Of a DNA stretch of 64,000 nt, positions 44,451 to 53,925 are shown piece by piece. Source of the stretch: Flavobacterium sp. IB48 (GTDB taxonomy: Bacteria; Bacteroidota; Bacteroidia; Flavobacteriales; Flavobacteriaceae); assembly GCF_016405855.1 (NCBI RefSeq), contig NZ_JAEFCA010000006.1, positions 124,001-188,000 of the forward strand, written 5' to 3'. The notes beneath the pieces were generated by a model, which did not search any database, was not told where the DNA came from, and worked only from the letters and a program-made list of their open reading frames with translations. A program made the position numbers and the translations under genes. The number at the start of each line of letters is the position of its first letter. The stretch's first letter is position 1.

Positions 44451-44462
44451 CACCCGAAACAT

Positions 44463-44535
44463 CGCGGGATAGAGCAGTAGGCAGCTCGTCGGGCTCATAA
44501 CCCGAAGGTCACAGGTTCGAGTCCTGTTCCCGCTA
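44463..44535 (+). tRNA. Initiator tRNA-Met (CAT), copy 2; element attachment site
   Basis: Identical over all 73 nt to the copy at 14416. Its 3' half (44495-44535) also encodes, antisense, the last codons of the serine recombinase. This is the usual footprint of an element inserted at a tRNA 3' end, so the att site probably lies here. Confidence 0.95.
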
Positions 44536-46063
44536 CAAGACCGGACAAATGAGAAAACGACTCATTTGTTCGGTTTTTTTTATCTTCTAAAGCCTTATTT
44601 ACCAAAGAAATACACTCTGCAATAACATTCAATCTCGGGGTTCGATATGCACTTCCATCAAAAAACAGTTTTTCAGGATATATTGAACCTATTATATATC
44701 GTTTGGTTTCTATATCGCCATCTTTATAAAGGGATGACAGGCTGGAAAGGGTATTTAATGCATCATCAAGATTTTTCTTAATATTGTGATTTTTTTGTTC
44801 GGACATGTATGCTGAGAGTTCTTCCTCTAAGTTTTCAATGTTACTTTTACACTCCTCTTTTATTTCCCTGTAATCATCTGCATCCAATTTTTCAGCCAAA
44901 AGTAACTCTCTTGCCTTTGAAAGCTTTGTATTAAATTTCTCAATTTCCAACGCGATAGCCCTGCGTCTATTTTCAAAAACAGATGCAAAACTTTTATAAT
45001 TAACCATCATTATATCATGCAAAATTCCTTGAATGACAATCGGAAATTCATATTTCTTTAAATCAACCTGAAATATTTCATTTGCTTTAACGGCACTTTT
45101 TCTAAAACCGCACTTTGGAATACAATGGTAGTAATAGTAATACCCCCCTTTTGAGCCCTTTGAAGCACTGCCGGTCAGATTCCTTCCACAATCAGGGCAA
45201 ATCAAAAAACCTCTTAAAGGTAAATTATCGTCAGAAAAGATTTTGGTCTGCGGACGCACCTGACGTATATTCCCATCTAGAATATCCTGAACCTTATAAA
45301 ACAACGCTTCAGAAATTAAGGGTTCGTGCTGTCCTTGTACAGAATGTGCCTCCTCATCTTTATGTTTTTGAATGAAGACCTTTCCACAGTACACAACATT
45401 ACGCAGCGCCACATGAAAAGCACTCCTGCTAATATTCTTACCCCTTTTAACCATTGTCTGACGCACTTGATCTGCTGCCAGCACACCTTTAGCAATTTCA
45501 TTAAATGCCCATTGTAAATTAGTTGCTTCCGGTTCTTTTATCGCAATATACTTTTTACCATCCTCTTTGGTTCGATTAATATAACCATATGGAGCCATAC
45601 CTAAAACCCTGCCTTCTTTTTTAGCACGGCGCATACCATAAAATGTATTTAAGGCACGTCTGTCATTTTCAACTTCCGGGGCAGCCAAATATATTGCCAG
45701 CATCATTTTATTTTCGGGAACAGAAAGATCAAGCGGCTGCTCTACAGCCTGTGGTTCTACACCCAGGCCATTAAGCATATTAATCATTTGATAAGCATCT
45801 CCTGCATTCCTGCTAAAACGGTCCCACTTTGTAAAAAGTACGAAGTCCGGTCTTGCTTTACGTTTCTTTACCCCATCAAGAAGCCTAATCCATTCTGGCC
45901 GATTAAAGCTTTTTGCAGAATGGTCTTCAAAAATAACATTATCGACACGAATATTGTGATTATTACAATACCTGCGCAGACGCTCATCCTGATCACGTTG
46001 TGAGTACCCTTTGTCTGCCTGCTCATCAGTTGAAACTCGGATATATAAAATTGCACTTTTCAT
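44495..46063 (-). CDS. Large serine recombinase (integrase of the mobile element)
   Basis: A 522-aa site-specific recombinase. The N-terminal resolvase domain has the catalytic Ser11 in YIRVSTDEQ, followed by a Recombinase domain (about residues 160-270) and a zinc-ribbon region (CPDCGRNL with a second CIPKC pair at about 300-325), then a coiled coil (about 375-435). The last residues, LVAGTGLEPVTFGL, are read from the antisense strand of the tRNA, and the codons just before from the terminator hairpin. This position and orientation identify it as the integrase. It probably both inserts and excises the element. Confidence 0.95.
   Translation of the reverse strand: MKSAILYIRVSTDEQADKGYSQRDQDERLRRYCNNHNIRVDNVIFEDHSAKSFNRPEWIRLLDGVKKRKARPDFVLFTKWDRFSRNAGDAYQMINMLNGLGVEPQAVEQPLDLSVPENKMMLAIYLAAPEVENDRRALNTFYGMRRAKKEGRVLGMAPYGYINRTKEDGKKYIAIKEPEATNLQWAFNEIAKGVLAADQVRQTMVKRGKNISRSAFHVALRNVVYCGKVFIQKHKDEEAHSVQGQHEPLISEALFYKVQDILDGNIRQVRPQTKIFSDDNLPLRGFLICPDCGRNLTGSASKGSKGGYYYYYHCIPKCGFRKSAVKANEIFQVDLKKYEFPIVIQGILHDIMMVNYKSFASVFENRRRAIALEIEKFNTKLSKARELLLAEKLDADDYREIKEECKSNIENLEEELSAYMSEQKNHNIKKNLDDALNTLSSLSSLYKDGDIETKRYIIGSIYPEKLFFDGSAYRTPRLNVIAECISLVNKALEDKKNRTNESFSHLSGLVAGTGLEPVTFGL
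44541..44581. terminator. Intrinsic terminator after tRNA copy 2
   Basis: CCGGACAAATGAG and CTCATTTGTTCGG pair with a 7-nt loop, then T8. The hairpin lies inside the 3' coding part of the serine recombinase. Confidence 0.85.
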
Positions 46064-46126
46064 AGTATAAGATATTTTATTAACACACTGAAAACATAAG
46101 CTTTAAGCATCATAAAAGTAAACAAA

Positions 46127-46294
46127 CTACGGAAGTTTAAAGTGTTTTCTAATAACAAGATATGTTAAATTATGCAAGAAATCCATTATTAAAACTGCGT
46201 CTTCATATGACACTTCCATTCCCGCATCTCTCATTCTCTTAAATGCTTCCTCTATAGCTATCTTTTTTAACTCAAAGTCATTCATCTCTTTCAT
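46127..46294 (-). CDS. Small protein upstream of the recombinase (55 aa)
   Basis: A 55-aa frame MKEMNDFELKKIAIEEAFKR to YLVIRKHFKLP, predicted helical and acidic-basic mixed. It ends 63 bp before the recombinase start on the same strand. It could be a regulator or recombination partner, but nothing in the sequence proves this. A clean start, stop and placement support coding. Confidence 0.55.
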   Translation of the reverse strand: MKEMNDFELKKIAIEEAFKRMRDAGMEVSYEDAVLIMDFLHNLTYLVIRKHFKLP

Positions 46295-46474
46295 ATCAAT
46301 AAAGTAATGGTGAATGGCGCCAAATTATTAAAGTGACAATGAAAAATCGTTATGAGGCTGTGAAAGGATGTTTTTGGCGGAAAAAGGCAGATTTAATCTT
46401 CGAATCTGTATTCTTGTCGATTTTCAATCTGGACGTAATAATCGTTCTACTCTATGATTTTCTCACTGTAATGC

Positions 46475-46507
46475 AAAAAAAGTCTTTTCAATAATGAAAA
46501 GACTTTG
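46475..46507 (-). terminator. Terminator of the leftward R-M/defence operon
   Basis: Hairpin AAAGTCTTTTC-AATAAT-GAAAAGACTTT with a run of A on the left, so a U run on the minus transcript. In the gap 46295-46850 the other feature is the 9-bp tandem repeat at 46591. Confidence 0.7.
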
Positions 46508-46590
46508 ATCAAGGTGGCAGGATTACATGCCTATTCCTTAATTCGTTGATTTTATTGGTGTTTCAAATACTTCTTCAAAAAGGGTAGCCG

Positions 46591-46617
46591 AATAGATCTA
46601 ATAGATCTAATAGATCT
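46591..46617. repeat. Three tandem 9-bp repeats (AATAGATCT)
   Basis: Three perfect head-to-tail copies of AATAGATCT, each holding the palindrome AGATCT. Located in the non-coding gap between the operon end and the recombinase unit. Confidence 0.85.
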
Positions 46618-46850
46618 TATTTATAATGACTTACCTTATAGCCCTTTGTAGCCTCGATCAATTTAATGCCAATCAATCAATGTACTTTTGTATATGTAAA
46701 TTTATTAAAATGTTTCTGAGATACAACTTTATGAAAGCTTTGTATTGAGTTTTTTCATTGTTGGAGTTTCCTGTAAACTAGCACTTCCAAACTAATCTCG
46801 AACTTTTTTTGGAAGATTTGGAACGTTTACTTAATATTCCTAAGCTAAAA

Positions 46851-47561
46851 TTATGAAAGAGCGTGTTCTAATTTTTCTTTCCATTTTTCCCAATCGGGAG
46901 ATAATGTATTTTGTAAATCATAGAATTCCTTATTATGATTGTGATGCACTAAATGACATAATTCGTGAATTACAACATATTCAATACTTCCTTTTGGGGC
47001 TTTTATTAATTCTGTGTTTAGAATTATTTTGCCTGATTTAGCGCAACTACCCCAACGTTTTTGCATTAATCTTATATCTAAAATAGGTTTTTCGATTTTG
47101 TACTTATTGAATTTTTCTAAAGAACTTTCGAGCAATTCTTCAAAATGGACAATTGCTTTTTCCTTGTACCATTCATTTAATTTTTTCTCTAAATATTCCG
47201 GATTGTTTTTTTTAGTTTTCATAATCATTGCGCCTCTATAAAGTTTAATTTCATTTATAGCATCTTCAATAATTTGCAATTTATATTGTCTTCCGAGATA
47301 CAAATGAGTTTCCCCATTAACATATTTTCGTTCTGGAGTATTTGGTTTGTAACTACAAAAAAAGGCTTGCTGTTTTAATATCCAATTGGCTTTTAATTTT
47401 ACTTTTTTATTGATTTCTATTAAATCCGCATCAAATGGAGCAATAACCGATACCAAACCATCAGGCAATACTTTTATGCCTAATGATTTCCTTACAGCAA
47501 AAGACAGATTATATTCAATGCTTTTACTGCCGTAATTCACTTTTTGGATTGAATGTAGCAT
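46851..47561 (-). CDS. YgjP-like (DUF45) zinc metallopeptidase of the R-M locus
   Basis: A 236-aa protein with the metallopeptidase motif VIHELCHLVHHNHNKEFYDL, which gives HExxH plus a downstream His/Glu, and an N-terminal domain with QKRWGSCAKSGKIILNTELI. This is the YgjP/DUF45 (M48-like) family, often found as the last gene after type I hsdR. Start and hsdR stop overlap by one base. A role in the R-M locus is not defined. Confidence 0.9.
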   Translation of the reverse strand: MLHSIQKVNYGSKSIEYNLSFAVRKSLGIKVLPDGLVSVIAPFDADLIEINKKVKLKANWILKQQAFFCSYKPNTPERKYVNGETHLYLGRQYKLQIIEDAINEIKLYRGAMIMKTKKNNPEYLEKKLNEWYKEKAIVHFEELLESSLEKFNKYKIEKPILDIRLMQKRWGSCAKSGKIILNTELIKAPKGSIEYVVIHELCHLVHHNHNKEFYDLQNTLSPDWEKWKEKLEHALS

Positions 47562-50500
47562 TAAATGTATTTTAGTTTAGCAATTTTAATTACTTCGTCT
47601 ATTAATTCATCAATTTTATCAAATGAGAATTGCGTATCGTATTGTTGCTGTTTTTCAAAAAGTAAATCATCAAGATTGTTTTTTAATTCTTTCTCAATTT
47701 CCGTATTGGTTTGCCAATCAATAATAAGTGTGTTATTTTCAAACACTATATTCTTAATACAATCTTCTATTTCTAATGCTGTACTGGCTTGTACTTCTTT
47801 AGGCTCAGGTGCGTTGCTAAAACTATTCTCTAAAACTGCATTTATCAGATTGTAGAAAGCAATTACATTTGGTTTGTTTTGGATAGTATTTGGTACATTA
47901 TTTTGTTTTCCGGTCAGGAATTGATTTTCATATTCTTTAGCTTTTTGTAAATAAAGTGCTTCATCAATTCGATGCTGATGATAATCATTTATAGCTTCTC
48001 TTATTAATGCCGACAAACTTTTATAGAAGATGGGATCTTCATTCATTTTGACATTAATTGCCTTGACGGTACGAGTTGCAATGTGATCCGCTTTTGCTGC
48101 TTTTCCAATTACTTTTTCTACTTCAGCTTCTCTTTTTTCTCTATCAAAAATATTTACGAGTTCGGTTATTTTTAATACTTCACCTTCCGTAGTTATATGT
48201 TTATCTATTAACTTTTGAACTTGTGGTTCATAAGCTGAATAATCTAAATCGTCAAAATATCTTCGCTTAACATCCACTCTTAATTGCAAGAAAAACTTAC
48301 TGTCACTTTTATATTTGTCAATGGTTTTCTCGTTTTTAATATCATTAAACTCTATTGATGCCATTGCTAATTTAAACAAACGAACAAAAGCTGAAAGTTT
48401 TTCATAAAAAGGATGTCTTATGCTTTCATCATTTAATAATTCGGAATATGCTTCTGCATCGTATTTGTTTTTTATCGTTTTGAAAATATCCCATAACTCG
48501 CTGTGTGCCTGTGGCAATTTTCCTATTTCCTTATTGATGTTTATTATTGTTCCTGATAATTCTTCTAATTCAAAGTCATTTAGTCCGCTGTATGTATTTA
48601 GAGCATTGTCTAGATTTTCTAAATTTCCAAAATAATCAATTATAAAACCATATTCTTTTCCTGATGCAACTCTGTTTACCCTTGCAATAGCTTGAAGTAA
48701 AGTATGCTCTTTTAAACTTCTAGTAATGTATAATACTTGATTATTTGGTGCATCGAAACCAGTTAATAATTTATCTACTACAATAATTATTTCAGGTTCT
48801 TCTTGCTTTTTGAAAGCACTAATTACTGATTTTTCGTAATCTAATTGTTTTCCATATTTACCCATCATTGCTTTGTAAAACTTCAAAACTACATCTTCGT
48901 TTTCCTCAAAAGCATCTTCGTGGTTTTCTCTTGTATCGGGTGCAGAAATTAACACCTCACAACTTACTTTTCCTATTTCTTTTAAGTATTCTCGGTATTT
49001 TATTGCGCTGGTTTTGTTGGGTGCTACTAATTGTCCTTTGAAACCAGTCCCTTGAATGTTTGCTTCAAAATGCTCGCTAATATCCCAAGCTCTTGCATAA
49101 ATCACTTGGTCGGCTTTATTAATTTGATTGGTTGAACTGAATTTTCTTTTTAATGCAACCTTTCCATAAGTTGTAGCAGGTTCCGAAATTTTATCGAAAT
49201 AAGTGTCTAATGGTTTATCATTTACCTCAATTAGATTGTGTCTTCCCTCATAAAGCAACGGTACTACAGCCTTGTCTTCAACAGCATCCGTTATAGAATA
49301 AACATCAATTAGACCTCCAAATTTATTGGCAGTACTTTTTTCTTTTTTCATTAATGGAGTTCCTGTAAATGCGACAAAACAGGCATTAGGGAAAACCTTT
49401 TGCATTTTTACATTAAATGTACCATACTGGCTTCGATGTCCTTCGTCAATCAATACAAAAATATTAGGCGAAGTAAAACCTTCTTTTGATTGGTTTATAG
49501 CGGCTTCAAATTTGTGTATCAATGTTGTAATTACTGCATCGGTTGGGCTATTGATTAGTTCTACTAAATGTTTTCCGGTTTGTGCTTCTTCTACATCAAC
49601 GTGACATTTTTGAAATGTTTCTGTAATTTGGGTATTTAAATCTATTCTATCGGTAACGAGAATTATTTTTGGATTTTTTAGCTTTTTTTGGGTTGCAATT
49701 AATTGCGCCAACATTACCATTGTCAACGATTTTCCACTTCCTTGTGTATGCCAAATCACACCACCAGTTCGCTTTCCATTAGCATCTGCAATACTGATTT
49801 TTTTTAGTGTTTCTTTGATTGCAAAATATTGCTGGTATCGGGTTATTTTCTTAATGCCATCATCATAAATTATGTAATTAAAAATCAAATCCAATATTCT
49901 TGATTTCTGACATAAACTGAATATTAATTTATCTTGTTCGGTTACAATTACTTCTTCTTTTTCCAGTTGATTGAAATAATGTAATACACTACTAAATCGC
50001 TGTTTGAAAATGGCTGTTCGTTCCGTATTAGGTAATTCGCTGTTTTTTAGTTGTCTAATTGCATCACCATACTGTATTCCTTCTTCCTTGGTACGGAATA
50101 CTTCTTTCCATACACTCCAAAACTCTTTTTGTGTAGCTGTTGTAGCATATCTTGCCTCGTTTACGGCTAATGACAACACCATATTAGTGTATTGGTATAA
50201 TCCTCTTATTCCGTCATCTAATTGGTTTCTTAAATGTTGCGATATACCTTGTGTTACGGGGTCTTTTATCACATTGCTTTTGCATTCAATTACTATCATT
50301 GGAATTCCATTTATGAACAAAACAATATCTGGGCGATAAGTGTCGTTTCTTTCGCTGCGTAATACTGCATATTCTTCGGTAACGTGGAATACATTATTCT
50401 CTATGTTTTTCCAATCGATATATTGAAAAGAGAAACTTTTTTTATCGTTTAGAATAGTTTGTTCCAAACTTTTTCCCAAAGTTATTAAGTCGTAAAATGC

Positions 50501-50785
50501 TTGATTTGCCTTTATAAAGCCATCTTGTATTGGTAATTCTCGCAAAGCGATAATTGCTGCATTGATATTACTCTCTGAAAAAGAAAACTCTTTGTCTTTG
50601 TATTGAATACTATTTATTTTTTCGAGTTGTTTTTTCAAAATTGGTTCCAGCAATACATTACTGGTTCTACCGCCACGTAATTCCATTGCTTCGTCTGGCG
50701 ACACATATTGATATCCCATTTTTATGAGTAACTGCAATGCTGGAATTTGACTAATATGGTCTTCTATATATGATGGTAGCTGCAT
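47561..50785 (-). CDS. hsdR: Type I restriction endonuclease subunit R
   Basis: The motor and nuclease subunit of a type I R-M enzyme, 1074 aa. The PD-(D/E)xK nuclease region is at about residues 150-170 (RPDIVLFINGIPMIVIECKS, D153 and E167-x-K169). The SF2 helicase has Walker A at 348-353 (QGSGKS), a DEGHRSQYG Walker B box at about 445, and motif VI with QAIARVNR at about 700. A C-terminal helical region binds the methyltransferase. Length is typical. It is 1-bp overlapped with the PLD gene upstream. Confidence 0.96.
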   Translation of the reverse strand: MQLPSYIEDHISQIPALQLLIKMGYQYVSPDEAMELRGGRTSNVLLEPILKKQLEKINSIQYKDKEFSFSESNINAAIIALRELPIQDGFIKANQAFYDLITLGKSLEQTILNDKKSFSFQYIDWKNIENNVFHVTEEYAVLRSERNDTYRPDIVLFINGIPMIVIECKSNVIKDPVTQGISQHLRNQLDDGIRGLYQYTNMVLSLAVNEARYATTATQKEFWSVWKEVFRTKEEGIQYGDAIRQLKNSELPNTERTAIFKQRFSSVLHYFNQLEKEEVIVTEQDKLIFSLCQKSRILDLIFNYIIYDDGIKKITRYQQYFAIKETLKKISIADANGKRTGGVIWHTQGSGKSLTMVMLAQLIATQKKLKNPKIILVTDRIDLNTQITETFQKCHVDVEEAQTGKHLVELINSPTDAVITTLIHKFEAAINQSKEGFTSPNIFVLIDEGHRSQYGTFNVKMQKVFPNACFVAFTGTPLMKKEKSTANKFGGLIDVYSITDAVEDKAVVPLLYEGRHNLIEVNDKPLDTYFDKISEPATTYGKVALKRKFSSTNQINKADQVIYARAWDISEHFEANIQGTGFKGQLVAPNKTSAIKYREYLKEIGKVSCEVLISAPDTRENHEDAFEENEDVVLKFYKAMMGKYGKQLDYEKSVISAFKKQEEPEIIIVVDKLLTGFDAPNNQVLYITRSLKEHTLLQAIARVNRVASGKEYGFIIDYFGNLENLDNALNTYSGLNDFELEELSGTIININKEIGKLPQAHSELWDIFKTIKNKYDAEAYSELLNDESIRHPFYEKLSAFVRLFKLAMASIEFNDIKNEKTIDKYKSDSKFFLQLRVDVKRRYFDDLDYSAYEPQVQKLIDKHITTEGEVLKITELVNIFDREKREAEVEKVIGKAAKADHIATRTVKAINVKMNEDPIFYKSLSALIREAINDYHQHRIDEALYLQKAKEYENQFLTGKQNNVPNTIQNKPNVIAFYNLINAVLENSFSNAPEPKEVQASTALEIEDCIKNIVFENNTLIIDWQTNTEIEKELKNNLDDLLFEKQQQYDTQFSFDKIDELIDEVIKIAKLKYI

Positions 50786-52059
50786 TAAATAACTGTTTTT
50801 ATAAGTTCATAAATTGGATACAATAATTCATATTCTTTAATTACAGTATCCACTATATTGATTTCCGATAGAAATTCAGAATTGGGTAAGTATTCCTTTC
50901 CAATAATAAAATAGTGTTTACTTATGTTGTCTTTCTTTACAAAATCTGAAAGTTCTTCACTATCATTAAATGTTGTTACACCTCTTCTTTCATTATTTAT
51001 AGAGATAAAATAATCATCTGATAATTTATTGATTAGTGTGTAAAACTTATTTTGATAATTTTTTTCTTTTATTCTACTTTTAAAATTTTCTCTATCAACA
51101 ACACTTCCATTGTTTTTTCCGACACGCAACCAAATTGAAACATCGTAAAGATGCACCAGAACCTGTAAACGCATTTGATACATACTTGTTTGATTATCAC
51201 CGTACAGCTGCTTAAATCTTAATAAATCTTTTTCGCTTCTACCATAATGTAGCCACAAGGCTCCTAAATCAGTACTAGTAAACTCCCCATGTTGGTGTGA
51301 AGATACAATGTGATTGTTCATGTGGTGCGGATGAATATCCCAGCCCTTATTTATAATTAAGGGATATACTAATTCATGTAAATCCTCTAGTCTTTTTTTA
51401 ACTTTTAATCGTTCTTTATCATATTGAGGAAAACTTTTTTTAACTTTATTATCCTCAAAAGCTATGTGATGATACAGTTTGAAAAATTGATTTGTAAAAT
51501 CAATTTGGTTTATATCTATAACTGTTTTATTTACTGTTAACTGTTTTTTAAATTCTTTTATTTTTACTCTTTCTGTTGCATCTTGTACTTCTCTTTCCGA
51601 AAAAAATGTGGCATATTGAGTTAACCATTCTTCTCTGATTTCAGTGCCTAACTTGAAATAAGTATCAAACCACGATTTGTATTCACTATACATTTCATCT
51701 TCTGAAATTTTATGAAATAATTCTATATGATTTTCTAAACCACCTATAGTACAGTTGCCAGAACCAATGAATCCTACCTTCTTTTTACCATTTGTCAAAT
51801 AGAGCTTTGGATGAAAAAAAGATGCCTTTAAAAACACTTTTGCTTCAATATTTTCATTATTTAATTCAAAAAGTCTTTGAAATACAGATATTGGTGTTGG
51901 TAAATCAATGCCTATAAGTAATTTTAATTTACAGCTTGGCGGGATATTATCTAACAGTATTTGTAATCCGCTATCAGAAACTATTGCGGAAGCAACATAA
52001 ACTTCATTTGCTTTGTTGAGTTCATTTATTAAATGTGATTGAAGTTTTAGTATTTTCAT
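50785..52059 (-). CDS. Phospholipase D-like nuclease-domain protein
   Basis: A 424-aa protein with an N-terminal PLD-like fold: LIGIDLPTPISVFQRLF then FHPKLYLTNGKKKVGFIGSG, where H-x-K and GSGNCTIGGL (G/S/N) give one HKD-type motif at about residues 104-130. Only one such motif is seen, as in nuclease-type members that dimerise. The rest is helical with no known domain. It lies directly before hsdR in the defence operon. Predicted DNA or RNA nuclease; target is unknown. Confidence 0.78.
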   Translation of the reverse strand: MKILKLQSHLINELNKANEVYVASAIVSDSGLQILLDNIPPSCKLKLLIGIDLPTPISVFQRLFELNNENIEAKVFLKASFFHPKLYLTNGKKKVGFIGSGNCTIGGLENHIELFHKISEDEMYSEYKSWFDTYFKLGTEIREEWLTQYATFFSEREVQDATERVKIKEFKKQLTVNKTVIDINQIDFTNQFFKLYHHIAFEDNKVKKSFPQYDKERLKVKKRLEDLHELVYPLIINKGWDIHPHHMNNHIVSSHQHGEFTSTDLGALWLHYGRSEKDLLRFKQLYGDNQTSMYQMRLQVLVHLYDVSIWLRVGKNNGSVVDRENFKSRIKEKNYQNKFYTLINKLSDDYFISINNERRGVTTFNDSEELSDFVKKDNISKHYFIIGKEYLPNSEFLSEINIVDTVIKEYELLYPIYELIKTVI

Positions 52060-52172
52060 CTTTCTTTATTCTTCAGTTTGATTACCCTCTCTTTGATTGT
52101 ATAACTCTCCTAATTCGTGCAATTTGGCTTGGAGTAGTTTTTTATCAATTAATTTTGTGGTTATTCATTGTC

Positions 52173-53777
52173 TTAATCTTCTTCTTGATTTAAGTTTTTT
52201 CTATCAACATTATCCAAAATATAATATACTGAAACTGGTATATTCATTGTTTTTAGCTCGTTTACAGTCCTCAACAAACTTATACGAGAGAAAATAGGTA
52301 AGCTTTTAGATTTCTTTGCTTTGTCGTTTTTGGTAATAATTCCATAAGTTACACTATATTTTCCCTCGTCAATGAAAGGTAATATTATTGCTTCATCTGC
52401 TATCAACTCTTTTAACTTATCTTTTGCCTGATCATTACTTCTTAATAGCTGTACTGAATTTACACCTTGATTAAAGAGATGACTCAAAGTAGAAGAACGT
52501 GTTGATATTTTAATGTGGGCAAGTTCTAGATAATTGTTATTTAAATAAATTAAATCACAAGGTTCTACCTGATATTGACCGTTAGGTGATATACTTTTTT
52601 TATCTAAACAAATAATATTGGCATTTGAATTTTTAACGGAAACATTGTAATCATCTTCTCTTTTATCCTCACATTGATGTAAAAAGGAATGATTGTCAAT
52701 GAAAATTGGATCTAATTCCGTGGATAAATTTATAATAAAATCTGTTTCTATTAAATACCATTCACCTTCACATAAATGATATGTTTTTCCTTGTATTTCA
52801 CAATCGAACAAAAAACTTTTATAGATAGAATATTCTTTGATGAGGATTTCATTATCATCTAATATTCTTAATTTATGAGTATTAAATTCTTCAACATCTT
52901 CTACTTCTTCAATACCTTTATCTAATAAATATTCTCTATATCCTTTAATATAGACATCAGTAAATTCTAAATTTGATCTGCCCTCTCCAGAAAACTTTAT
53001 TTTATAATCAGTAGAATAATCAAATAAATCAGGAATAGCTAACACTAATTCTACAGGAGCAGGATTACGATTAAAAGCTTCTTTAAGATTATTTTTCAAT
53101 AAGTCTAAAAGTGCAGGATCCTTAACAGGTACGATATTTTGCAACTCAGGAAAAGTGGTTTTGTAATCATCTTTTTCATAAATCTCAACTAAATTTATAC
53201 AAAGATCTGATATTTCATCAGCTTGCAGGTTTGAAGAAACTTTTAAGCTATTTCCTCCTGTGATATTTTTAAATAAATCTGCATATTCATCTTTTACCGC
53301 ACCTGTCATTTTTTTTAATATTGTTTCATCACTTCTAAGATCGAAGAAATTTAACTCTGATGCTGTCGGACTTTGAACTCTTTGTCTTTTAGCATTTTCT
53401 GGTTGCAGAATATCTGTAGATTTTATTTTTTTAGGATCTAGGGCGTTTAATGTAGTTCTCAATCCAAAATCATATTCATAACAATTATCATTTAATTGAT
53501 GATAAGTCATTCCAAAAGTCAACACAACCCAGCGGTTATTTATTGGCAAAAATACTAAAGCTCCTTTTTGCATTTGATACAAATCTTTTTGTACTCCCCA
53601 ATAATTTTTCCACCAAGGAACACTACTGGGCCTATCTGCTATATACATAAAAGCTCCATCAGGCAAATTGATTACTCCTTCAGATAACAATTCTAAACTA
53701 TGATCTTCCTTAAGTGCATTTTCATTTGAAAATGTACTCTTCAATAAATAGATTGAAAACCCTCTGCTTTTTGCCAT
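52173..53777 (-). CDS. TIGR04141/DUF6119 sporadically distributed protein
   Basis: A 534-aa protein of the TIGR04141 (DUF6119) family. It opens with KSRGFSIYLLKSTFSNENAL and has FMYIADRPSSVPWWKNYWGV, then FDLRSDETILKKMTGAVKDE, with a C-terminal HLFNQGVNSVQLLRSNDQAK and YSVTYGIITKND. The family is sporadic in bacteria and commonly found near R-M genes, so an antiphage role is suspected. No catalytic motif is visible. A 149-bp gap upstream holds the hsdS relic; a 113-bp gap downstream may hold another gene fragment. Confidence 0.82.
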   Translation of the reverse strand: MAKSRGFSIYLLKSTFSNENALKEDHSLELLSEGVINLPDGAFMYIADRPSSVPWWKNYWGVQKDLYQMQKGALVFLPINNRWVVLTFGMTYHQLNDNCYEYDFGLRTTLNALDPKKIKSTDILQPENAKRQRVQSPTASELNFFDLRSDETILKKMTGAVKDEYADLFKNITGGNSLKVSSNLQADEISDLCINLVEIYEKDDYKTTFPELQNIVPVKDPALLDLLKNNLKEAFNRNPAPVELVLAIPDLFDYSTDYKIKFSGEGRSNLEFTDVYIKGYREYLLDKGIEEVEDVEEFNTHKLRILDDNEILIKEYSIYKSFLFDCEIQGKTYHLCEGEWYLIETDFIINLSTELDPIFIDNHSFLHQCEDKREDDYNVSVKNSNANIICLDKKSISPNGQYQVEPCDLIYLNNNYLELAHIKISTRSSTLSHLFNQGVNSVQLLRSNDQAKDKLKELIADEAIILPFIDEGKYSVTYGIITKNDKAKKSKSLPIFSRISLLRTVNELKTMNIPVSVYYILDNVDRKNLNQEED

Positions 53778-53788
53778 AATCGTCTAAA

Positions 53789-53857
53789 TTAGTTATTTGT
53801 TTTAACTCTAGTTTTCAGGCTAATAACTATTGCATTATCCATTTTTCTGTAGCTCTG
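53789..53857 (-). pseudogene. Relic of an hsdS 3' end
   Basis: About 70 bp that align, with a shift and two in-frame stops, to the 3' end of hsdS at 55765-55834. Shared features: the final AAC TAA, TAATAACT(A/G)TTGCAT in the core and ATCC(A/T)TTTTTCTG. About three quarters of bases agree by eye. It lies after the CD-NTase gene and before TIGR04141. Confidence 0.65.
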
Positions 53858-53925
53858 TTTTTTATTTATCAACTAATCAACATCTTAGTCTTAATTTTAC
53901 TTATCAAAGTATCTGTTAGCGAATA

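Noticed and set aside
52066-52165. About 32 codons reading KLIDKKLLQAKLHELGELYN to QTEE between TIGR04141 and the PLD gene
   Set aside because: No start codon and a stop just before it; may be a leftover gene end but too short to identify.
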